From Porticoccaceae bacterium (GTDB lineage Bacteria; Pseudomonadota; Gammaproteobacteria; Pseudomonadales; Porticoccaceae), in contig JANXGQ010000054.1 of assembly GCA_024959305.1 (NCBI GenBank), forward strand, positions 1 through 38,301: a stretch of 38,301 bases of DNA, in the 5' to 3' direction. The notes beneath the pieces were generated by a model. It did not search any database. It worked only from the letters and a program-made list of their open reading frames with translations, and was not told the DNA's origin. Shown piece after piece: positions 27,880 to 34,616 of the stretch. Position 1 is the stretch's first letter. Each line of letters begins with the position of its first letter. The translations under genes and the position numbers were made by a program.

Positions 27880-27896
27880 TTAGGGCGCGCATTTTA
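27880..27896 (-). promoter_or_regulatory. Candidate acpP promoter: TAAAAT -10 with GCGCGCCC discriminator
   Basis: Reverse strand: TAAAAT (27891-27896) is followed by GCGCGCCCTAAC. The same arrangement follows the -10 box of the yceD promoter at 31464. No convincing -35 box is seen 16-18 bp upstream. A GC-rich discriminator is the mark of promoters sensitive to ppGpp/DksA. Confidence 0.45.
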
Positions 27897-27963
27897 CCTC
27901 ACAAATCTTAAAATGCTAGTACTCAAATCAAAAAAATTTATGTCTACCGCATGTATATGGCAT

Positions 27964-28707
27964 CTACGCCATATACATGCCGCCATTTACATGAATAGTC
28001 TCACCGGTAATATAACTGGCAGAATCACTAACCAAAAAGCTTACCACTGAGGCAATTTCATCAGGGGATCCCAATCGAGCCAGAGGGATCTGCTTAAGCA
28101 TAGCCTCTTTACTGGCCTCGGGTAGATCTTTCGTCATATCTGTAGCTATAAAGCCGGGCGCAACCGTATTGACGGTAATGCCTCTGGAGCCTATCTCTTT
28201 TGCAAGTGATCTAGCAAAACCGGCGACACCGGCCTTGGTGGCCGAGTAATTACTCTGACCGGCATTGCCCATAGAGCCAACCACCGAACTGATATTCACA
28301 ATACGTCCCCAACGCGCCTTAGTCATAGGTCGCAAACAGGCTTTCGAGAGACGGAAAATAGATGATAAATTGGTGTTAATCACATCAAACCACTCATCAT
28401 CTTTCATTCTCAGCAATAGATTGTCCTTAGTGATACCGGCATTGTTGACGAGAATTGTCGGCGCGCCGTACTGTTCCACGACCTTATCTAGAAGGTCACT
28501 GACAGACTGACTGTCAGTCACATCCAATACCATACCAACACCGCTGATATTTTTTTCTGTAAAACGCTCAGTAATTTTGTCAGCACCTGACTGAGAAGTT
28601 GCGGTTCCTATCACTATATACCCCTGCGCGCCCAAGCTATCTGAAATAGCCGCCCCTATACCGCGACTAGCGCCAGTTACTAGGCATATTTTGCTTTCAG
28701 TTGTCAT
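27964..28707 (-). CDS. fabG: 3-oxoacyl-ACP reductase
   Basis: A 247-residue SDR-family reductase of type II fatty acid synthesis. NADPH motif TGASRGIGAA (11-20), NNAG (88-91), catalytic S140, Y154 and K158 (NYSATKAG). It reduces 3-oxoacyl-ACP to 3-hydroxyacyl-ACP. It starts 3 bp after the fabD stop. Confidence 0.97.
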   Translation of the reverse strand: MTTESKICLVTGASRGIGAAISDSLGAQGYIVIGTATSQSGADKITERFTEKNISGVGMVLDVTDSQSVSDLLDKVVEQYGAPTILVNNAGITKDNLLLRMKDDEWFDVINTNLSSIFRLSKACLRPMTKARWGRIVNISSVVGSMGNAGQSNYSATKAGVAGFARSLAKEIGSRGITVNTVAPGFIATDMTKDLPEASKEAMLKQIPLARLGSPDEIASVVSFLVSDSASYITGETIHVNGGMYMA

Positions 28708-28710
28708 GCT

Positions 28711-29658
28711 CTACTCCTCAGAAATACTAAAATTTGTTAGTGCAGCATCAAAATCAGCTACATCCTCAGTGGCCATGGCCAATAAATCTCTGTCGATGCG
28801 TTTTGCCAGACCATTCAATACTCGACCGGGACCACATTCAACCAGCGCAGTGACCCCGTTTAACTGTAACCGTTTAACGCAGTCTACCCAGCGCACTGGA
28901 CTGTATATCTGCTCGAGCATCAACGATCTTATTTTAGCAGGATCAGCCTCTGTTTGAGCATGAACATTATGAACAATCGGTACTTTGGGTGCCTTAAATG
29001 TCACTGAATTTACTATCTCAGACAACTTGTCAGCCGCCGGTTTCATTAACGATGTGTGGAACGGTGCACTCACTGGCAATGGCAACGCCCTTTTAGCGCC
29101 GGCATTCTTACAGTTCTCTATAGCGCGCTGAACAGCCGCCGTTGATCCCGCGATAACCACCTGACCCGGGGCATTAAAATTAACCGCGTCGACGACCTTT
29201 GCCTCCGCAGCAGTGGCACAGGCTTCCATAACAGCCTTGTCCTCAAGGCCTATAATGGCTGCCATTGCACCCTCTCCCACCGGGACTGCCCGCTGCATAT
29301 ATTGACCTCGAGCACGGACAATTCTAAGCCCATCAGAGAAATCAACCACCCCAGAGCAGACCAGAGCAGACCATTCCCCAAGACTGTGGCCAGCCATCTG
29401 CAATGGCTGCTGTCCGGCTCTGGCATTCCAGAGACGCCAGATAGCTACGCTACTGGCAAGTAATATCGGCTGAGTTCGCTCTGTCAGATTGATATCTTCC
29501 TGAGCGCCCTGCTGAACCAGCTTCCATATATCGTAATCCAGCACCTCAGAAGCTTCGTTAAAAGTTTCTTCCACTACCGGATATTGGGCTGCCAACCCAG
29601 CCAACATACCAATCTTTTGCGATCCCTGACCGGGAAATACAAATGCTAGTTTACTCAT
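28711..29658 (-). CDS. fabD: Malonyl-CoA:ACP transacylase
   Basis: A 315-residue acyltransferase: N-terminal LAFVFPGQGSQKIGM, nucleophile S92 in AGHSLGEWSALV, and the later catalytic His in PVSAPFHTSLM. It loads malonate onto ACP. I used ATG 29658 (MSKLAFVFPG); a TTG five codons upstream (29673) is possible. It follows plsX directly, with no fabH between them, as in Pseudomonas rather than E. coli. Confidence 0.96.
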   Translation of the reverse strand: MSKLAFVFPGQGSQKIGMLAGLAAQYPVVEETFNEASEVLDYDIWKLVQQGAQEDINLTERTQPILLASSVAIWRLWNARAGQQPLQMAGHSLGEWSALVCSGVVDFSDGLRIVRARGQYMQRAVPVGEGAMAAIIGLEDKAVMEACATAAEAKVVDAVNFNAPGQVVIAGSTAAVQRAIENCKNAGAKRALPLPVSAPFHTSLMKPAADKLSEIVNSVTFKAPKVPIVHNVHAQTEADPAKIRSLMLEQIYSPVRWVDCVKRLQLNGVTALVECGPGRVLNGLAKRIDRDLLAMATEDVADFDAALTNFSISEE

Positions 29659-29682
29659 AGTTATAGAACTCAAAGAATAGGA

Positions 29683-30696
29683 TTAATAGTTATTTTTTTT
29701 CAAAATTGGTGACAGAATAGAGGGTAACTGATGACGTGCAGCCTTGATAGCAGTATCAAGTCCAGCGGTAAATCCCAAGATATCAGCAGCTCCATGACTT
29801 TTCACAACAACCCCGTTGAGCCCCAAAAGGTAGGCGCCATTGAACAGCGACGGTTGAATCGAAGATTTAAGCTGTAACAAACGATTGCCCATTAGCAACG
29901 ACACCAATCTCAGCCACCAGTTACCGAGACAGAATTCAGAAATTCTTCGATTAATTAATTTCGCGACACCTTCGCCCGCTTTAAGAGCCACATTACCACT
30001 AAATCCATCACAGACAATCACATCGGCAACTGCCTGAAAGATACCATCTCCCTCTACAAAACCCTGATAGTTTATCGATGGATCAGCTTCCAGCAACTCC
30101 GCTGTGGCTTGAATCAAACCATTGCCCTTACTGGCTTCGGAACCAACATTCAATAAACCCACGCTAGGCATTGAAATCCCCAATAATTTTTGAGCGGTCA
30201 GTGATCCCAAGGTGGCAAACTGTGAAAGTTGGGCCGCAGAACAGTCCAAATTGGCTCCGAGGTCTAATAACAGACAGGGTCCGTTGTCGGTGGGAATCTC
30301 GGAACAGATAGCGGGGCGAGAAATGCCCGACAAGGTACCTAAGTTAAACAGACTCAGTGCCATAAGCGCACCCGTGTTACCTGCGCTGATACAGGCATCG
30401 GCTTCACCATCTGCAATGGCCCGAATAGCCAGAGCCATAGATGAATCGCCTTTAGATCTTACTACCACAGAGGGCTTATCGTCGGCATCTACCAGAGACG
30501 GGCTATGGCGCACCTCTAGTCGCGATTTTAGCTCAGCATCCAGATCATCGCCGATCTCTGAGGCCAATATATCCCGATCACCGTACAGCAATGCAGTCAC
30601 ATCGGAATTTGCAGCCAGCGATGCTTTAACGGCCGCCACCACAACGCTGGGGCCAAAATCACCGCCCATAGCATCCACGGAGATTCTAACTGGCAT
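29683..30696 (-). CDS. plsX: Phosphate acyltransferase PlsX
   Basis: A 337-residue enzyme that makes acyl-phosphate from acyl-ACP for phospholipid synthesis. Signatures: RISVDAMGGDFGP, ACISAGNTGALMA, CLLLDLGANLDC, VIVCDGFSGNVALKAGEG and LLGLNGVVVKSHG. I used the ATG at 30696; the TTG at 30702 is two codons upstream. It follows rpmF by 19 bp. Confidence 0.96.
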   Translation of the reverse strand: MPVRISVDAMGGDFGPSVVVAAVKASLAANSDVTALLYGDRDILASEIGDDLDAELKSRLEVRHSPSLVDADDKPSVVVRSKGDSSMALAIRAIADGEADACISAGNTGALMALSLFNLGTLSGISRPAICSEIPTDNGPCLLLDLGANLDCSAAQLSQFATLGSLTAQKLLGISMPSVGLLNVGSEASKGNGLIQATAELLEADPSINYQGFVEGDGIFQAVADVIVCDGFSGNVALKAGEGVAKLINRRISEFCLGNWWLRLVSLLMGNRLLQLKSSIQPSLFNGAYLLGLNGVVVKSHGAADILGFTAGLDTAIKAARHQLPSILSPILKKNNY

Positions 30697-30715
30697 GATC
30701 AAAGAATAAAGCTAG

Positions 30716-30895
30716 TTATTCGGCGTTTGTCTCAATCACTTTGCGACCGCGGTAGAAGCCGTCGGCAGTAATATGGTGACGCAAATGCTTCTCACCACTC
30801 GTTGAATCAGTTGCAACAGTCGCTGCGGTAAGCGCGTCATGAGAGCGACGCATACCGCGTCTCGAACGGGTTTTTCGACTTTTTTGAACAGCCAT
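30716..30895 (-). CDS. rpmF: 50S ribosomal protein L32
   Basis: A 59-residue ribosomal protein, too short for simple ORF lists but clear by sequence: [20 protein letters not shown], then [20 protein letters not shown], matching E. coli L32 (57 residues). The ATG has AGGAGTG upstream. It stands between yceD and plsX, the conserved order yceD-rpmF-plsX, so ribosome and lipid synthesis share a transcript. It lacks the Cys-zinc motif of the other L32 type. Confidence 0.98.
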   Translation of the reverse strand: MAVQKSRKTRSRRGMRRSHDALTAATVATDSTSGEKHLRHHITADGFYRGRKVIETNAE

Positions 30896-30924
30896 GGATT
30901 ACACTCCTAAACAATTTTTTACAG

Positions 30925-31434
30925 TTATTGTTGTTTTAACTGCTTTAAAACATTAAAGGGACTGTCAACCACAGCCTCCTCACCTTTCGCGGCAACCTTT
31001 TCAACAAAGGTATCGCCTGTACAATCTTCAGCCCTATGATAGTTGACGATTGGCAGTACTAACAGCACTTCATCCTCGATAACCGAGTTTAGATCTGCCA
31101 TTCTATCAACCACGACCCAGGGCTCATAATTCGCTGCCACATTGGCAATCTGATCCTCTGAGTAAATCAACTGCAGGGCAAAATCAGCCTTTAATTCTAT
31201 ATTCACTGCATCCAAGCAGCGCTGGCAGACCACATCCACACAGACTGAAGCTTTGCCTCTCGCTATCCGCTGCCTAGACTCGTCCAACTCAAACTGGATC
31301 GATGCTTTGAGCGGGCCGCTGACAGCCATAACTGACGAACTCAATCTAGGTAGATCATTTACAGCTATCTGTCCTTCAAGGAGAATGCCTTGAAGGGCGA
31401 GCTTGTATGGATCAATCTGAGCCGGCAGTGACAT
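30925..31434 (-). CDS. yceD: DUF177 protein YceD (23S rRNA accumulation protein)
   Basis: A DUF177 protein of 169 residues, with Cys pairs near CQRCLDAV and a second Cys in AEDCTGDTF. Members help 23S rRNA accumulate. The ATG at 31482 lies inside a strong sigma70-type promoter (TTGACA at 31487-31492, TATTAT at 31464-31469) and so would not be in the mRNA; I therefore set the start at 31434 (MSLPAQIDPYKLALQG), although it has no good Shine-Dalgarno. It is the first gene of the yceD-rpmF-plsX-fabD-fabG transcript. Confidence 0.92.
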   Translation of the reverse strand: MSLPAQIDPYKLALQGILLEGQIAVNDLPRLSSSVMAVSGPLKASIQFELDESRQRIARGKASVCVDVVCQRCLDAVNIELKADFALQLIYSEDQIANVAANYEPWVVVDRMADLNSVIEDEVLLVLPIVNYHRAEDCTGDTFVEKVAAKGEEAVVDSPFNVLKQLKQQ

Positions 31435-31463
31435 ATTTTTTGATGCTACTAAGTTAGGCGCGC

Positions 31464-31492
31464 ATAATAGGGGGAAGACCATGATCTGTCAA
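31464..31492 (-). promoter_or_regulatory. Sigma70-type promoter of the yceD-rpmF-plsX-fab operon
   Basis: Reverse strand: perfect -35 TTGACA (31487-31492), 17-bp spacer, -10 TATTAT (31464-31469), then GCGCGCCTAAC as discriminator and start region. The predicted start is near 31457. The GC-rich discriminator suggests stringent (ppGpp/DksA) control, which fits a ribosomal protein and lipid operon. Confidence 0.8.
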
Positions 31493-31535
31493 AGAAAAAT
31501 GACATACTGAGACTTCATTTAAGAGCACTGAACCC

Positions 31536-32126
31536 ATGACCCAGCCTTTAATCCTAGCCTCCACCTCGCCTTACAAAAAAATGCTTCTAGAACGCTTGCA
31601 GCTAGAGTTTAGCTGCCGGTCTCCACAGGTAGATGAAACGCCACACAACGGAGAGCACCCCTCGGCTATGGCGCAACGGCTGGCTGAGCAAAAAGCTCTG
31701 GCCGTAGCCACAAAATTCCCCAATGCACTGGTTATAGGCGCAGACCAGGTTGCAGACTTAAACGGCAAGACATTGGGCAAGCCGGGCAATCACCAGCGCG
31801 CAGTTGCCCAGCTAAGGGCACAATCAGGGCAGAAAATGAAATTTCACTGCGCTATTTCAGTGGTACAGCAACTGTCCAATGGCAAAATTCTAAAACAAAC
31901 CAGAGTTAATACCACAGAGGTGCAGTTCCGAACCCTCAACCAACAGCAGATAGACAACTACCTGCACTCCGACCAACCCTATGACTGCGCCGGTAGCTTT
32001 AAAGTAGAGGCACTGGGCATTAGCCTATTTAGCAGTGTTAACAGCAATGACCCCAGCTCATTAATTGGCCTGCCTCTAATAGATCTCTGTTCAATATTGG
32101 CTGATTACGGCGTGGATATACACTAG
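31536..32126 (+). CDS. Maf/YceF family nucleotide pyrophosphatase
   Basis: A 196-residue Maf-fold enzyme: LILASTSPYKKMLLERL, the PQVDETPH motif, ALVIGADQVADLNGKTLGKPG, and YDCAGSFKVEALGISLF near the C-terminus. The YceF subgroup hydrolyses m7GTP or related nucleotides. It is divergent from yceD, as in E. coli, with about 100 bp between the two starts. Confidence 0.93.
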   Translation: MTQPLILASTSPYKKMLLERLQLEFSCRSPQVDETPHNGEHPSAMAQRLAEQKALAVATKFPNALVIGADQVADLNGKTLGKPGNHQRAVAQLRAQSGQKMKFHCAISVVQQLSNGKILKQTRVNTTEVQFRTLNQQQIDNYLHSDQPYDCAGSFKVEALGISLFSSVNSNDPSSLIGLPLIDLCSILADYGVDIH

Positions 32127-32159
32127 AACCTAGATAATAAATGCAGTATAACCTATTGA

Positions 32160-32810
32160 TTATAAATGATTAATTATCTCTGAAAAACAACCCATACAAG
32201 CAACTGGCTGATACTGCAATAGACGACTTGCCTCATGGGCTCCGTAGCTCACCGCCAGTCTCGGCATACCCATATTTACCGCCATAGCCATATCATACTC
32301 GGTATCACCCACCATCAATGCCTGATCAGGGTTCAACTTAAACTGCTCCAGCAACTCTTCAAGCATCAATGGATTGGGCTTTGATGCGGTTTCGTCAGCA
32401 CAACGGGAACTGTGGAACAGGTTTTCCAGCTCGGAGGCCGCAAGCGCCCTATCCAGACCGGCGCGACTTTTCCCTGTAGCCACCGCCAACAGATAGTTAT
32501 TGCTCTTTAACTGCTCTAAAACTGACAATACATGGGGGAAAAAATCGCTGGGGCCACTATCTTTAAGACGATAATGGGCCGAATAACTACGGCTAACCTC
32601 AGCCACCAACTGCTTATCCGCCGTTGGAAATAGCTGATTCACAGCCTCGCTCAGACCCAGCCCTATAATATTGGCAGCCTGATCAAAACTGGGCACGGGC
32701 AACTGATGATCTGTTGCCGCAAGCTGAATACAGGTAGCAATGCGCGAAACAGAATCCGATAATGTTCCATCCCAATCAAAAATTAGCAGTTTGTAATTGC
32801 GGCTAGCCAT
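32160..32810 (-). CDS. HAD-IA family phosphatase (Gph-like)
   Basis: A 216-residue HAD hydrolase: nucleophile motif FDWDGTLSDSVS (D10, D12), SRAGLDRAL region, KPNPLML and GDTEYDMAMA. It resembles phosphoglycolate phosphatase and the hydrolase that often follows rluC in Pseudomonas; substrate is unknown. Its ATG is 7 bp after the rluC stop, so it is coupled to rluC. Confidence 0.88.
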   Translation of the reverse strand: MASRNYKLLIFDWDGTLSDSVSRIATCIQLAATDHQLPVPSFDQAANIIGLGLSEAVNQLFPTADKQLVAEVSRSYSAHYRLKDSGPSDFFPHVLSVLEQLKSNNYLLAVATGKSRAGLDRALAASELENLFHSSRCADETASKPNPLMLEELLEQFKLNPDQALMVGDTEYDMAMAVNMGMPRLAVSYGAHEASRLLQYQPVACMGCFSEIINHL

Positions 32811-32817
32811 CTTTAAT

Positions 32818-33771
32818 TTATCTCAACTGATCCAATACAGACTTAAGATCATCTGGCAACGGCGCTTCCACCTCTAGCCGGCCACCAAACAGCGGATGCT
32901 TAAAGCATAGACTACTGGCATGCAAAAACAGCCGCTTTAAGCCACTATCGCGCAAGCTCTCATTAAACAGCCCATCGCCATACTTGGAATCACCGGCTAT
33001 CGGCTGACCGGAAAACTGGCAGTGCACACGAATCTGATGGGTTCGGCCGGTCTCCAACCTTACCTCTAACAAAGTGGCATCTTTAAATCTCTGGGCAATT
33101 TTAAAATGGGTCACCGATGGCTTGCCCTCGGCATCCACACGCACGATGCGCTCGCCAGAGGACAGCTGATTTTTCTTAAGCGGCGCATTAATGCTCGACT
33201 TGCCCTTAGGCCAGCGCCCTTTCGCCAGGGCCTGATAACACTTTTCCACCCTATTCTTCTGCATAGCTTGCTGAAGGCCGACCAAAACCGCACGGCTTTT
33301 AGCCAACATCAGGCATCCAGAGGTCTCTCGGTCCAGCCTGTGCACAAGCTCCAAATATTTACTATCCGGTCTATCTGCACGCAGCCCCTCAATAACCCCA
33401 AAAGACACCCCACTGCCACCGTGAACAGCAATGCCGCTGGGCTTATTAAGCACAATTAAGCCATCATCTTCAAAGATAATGCTCTGGTTGAGGCGCTTGC
33501 GAAACTGACTACTCGGCGCTTCAGATCCCGGCTGGGATACTCTTATGGGTGCAATGCGGATCAAATCCCCCGCCTTCAGTCGCGTGTCGGGCTTAACTCG
33601 GCCTTTATTGACTCGCACCTCACCTTTGCGCAGCAGTCGATAAATACGCGACTTGGGCACACCTTTTAAAATCCTTATAAGGAAATTATCCAGCCTCTGC
33701 CCCGCGTACTCTTCATCTACATCATGAAAAGTAACCGAGCCAAAGGGGTTATTTTGATCTATATCTGACAA
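32818..33771 (-). CDS. rluC: 23S rRNA pseudouridine synthase RluC
   Basis: A RluA-family synthase: S4 RNA-binding region (GQRLDNFLIRILKGVPKSRI, YRLLRKGEVRVNKGRV), VLNKPSGIAVHGGSG, catalytic Asp in LELVHRLDRETSGCL, RTHQIRVHCQ. It modifies U955, U2504 and U2580 of 23S rRNA (E. coli numbering). The start is uncertain: the ATG at 33825 lies at the end of a MITE-like repeat and has no Shine-Dalgarno. I set the start at the TTG at 33771, where the usual sequence begins (SDIDQNNPFGSV); no ATG exists in the last part of the 5' region. It is divergent from rne, a conserved arrangement. Confidence 0.93.
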   Translation of the reverse strand: MSDIDQNNPFGSVTFHDVDEEYAGQRLDNFLIRILKGVPKSRIYRLLRKGEVRVNKGRVKPDTRLKAGDLIRIAPIRVSQPGSEAPSSQFRKRLNQSIIFEDDGLIVLNKPSGIAVHGGSGVSFGVIEGLRADRPDSKYLELVHRLDRETSGCLMLAKSRAVLVGLQQAMQKNRVEKCYQALAKGRWPKGKSSINAPLKKNQLSSGERIVRVDAEGKPSVTHFKIAQRFKDATLLEVRLETGRTHQIRVHCQFSGQPIAGDSKYGDGLFNESLRDSGLKRLFLHASSLCFKHPLFGGRLEVEAPLPDDLKSVLDQLR

Positions 33772-33817
33772 GCTATAACTACATCTGCGGAATTTTGGGT
33801 GATTATACCCACCCCGC

Positions 33818-33868
33818 TCAGTCATTGCGAATGCAGTGAAGCAATCTTTTGCAGTGGGTGCGTACTTT
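33818..33868. mobile_element. Truncated copy of the MITE-like repeat, upstream of rluC
   Basis: The start CATTGCGAATGCAGTGAAGCA, followed by ATCTTTTGC and GCGTACTTT, matches the left half of the 121-bp element at 13609. The right half and its inverted end are absent. It overlaps the 33825 ATG of rluC. Confidence 0.6.
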
Positions 33869-33993
33869 AAAAACCTTTTATTTCAAAAACTATTAAAACC
33901 CTAACCTACTAGTTCAAGTGTCAAAGACTCAAACAATAAAACCACCAGTTCCCCGCTTACAAACAGAATTTTGTCTTGTATTACATAGACTAA

Positions 33994-34022
33994 TTGAAGA
34001 AACGCCCAATTGTTGGTATATT
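33994..34022 (+). promoter_or_regulatory. Sigma70-type promoter of rne
   Basis: TTGAAG (33994-33999), 17-bp spacer, TATATT (34017-34022). The predicted start is near 34030, leaving an untranslated leader of about 590 nt before the rne ATG at 34617. Confidence 0.6.
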
Positions 34023-34029
34023 GGCGCCG

Positions 34030-34616
34030 CTTAGAGGAGCGCAGGAGGCAAATAGGCCTACTCCACTGAAATCCCAAGTGATAGAACTTGGGTATAAATT
34101 TAATAGTTGTTTGCCGCGTTAGCTGCGGGAGGCAACAAAACAATGCTGAGACAGCTCAGCTAGCAAACGATAAGTTTAAAAGCAATTTTGCAACCAACCT
34201 GTACCCGAGTGTCATTGACACCAGAGAGCGTCATCAAAGAAATGGTGCCAAAATTTAAAAGGGTTGGTTAGCTAATTGAGAATAGAGTTTAACAGGATTA
34301 TTGGGTCATATGCTGGCCTAGGTGTTTTTTGCCTGTTGACGAGAATAGTAGCGGCGGCTGGTGCTGCCCGCTAGTTATTAGTCCATCACCTAAAGATGGT
34401 CTGTTGCACGTAAATGTTAAATATAATCTGTTGCGTGCGGGTATCTGGATTTGCTCACAATCTGAGCATTGCCTAGGACTGTTGTTAGACCCATGGAATG
34501 GACGGTTTTAAAAATAACTGTATGCCCTTATTGACAGGGGCATTGAGCTTACTCACTCTACCTCCCCTTATCTCCCTAGCTGCCGCTCGATCACTTTAAT
34601 CATTTAAGGTGTAATT
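34030..34616 (+). promoter_or_regulatory. Long structured 5' leader of rne
   Basis: There is no ORF of note in almost 600 nt, but several local hairpins can be read: CCCAAG/CTTGGG (34073-34092), GCTGAG/CTCAGC (34145-34160), GTGTCA-T-TGACAC (34209-34221) and TAGCGG/CCGCTA (34349-34373). Known: rne in E. coli and Pseudomonas has a long 5' UTR (Rfam rne5 and rne-II families) that RNase E itself cleaves to control its level. By position and size this is the equivalent; whether it matches either family is untested. The 33869-33993 stretch before the promoter holds nothing I can identify. Confidence 0.6.

Noticed and set aside
31435..31482. Upstream ATG of yceD at 31482
   Set aside because: It lies between the -35 and -10 boxes of a near-perfect promoter, so it is not transcribed.
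34329..34511. 60-codon forward ORF inside the rne leader
   Set aside because: No Shine-Dalgarno, and it covers a hairpin region; better explained as untranslated leader.
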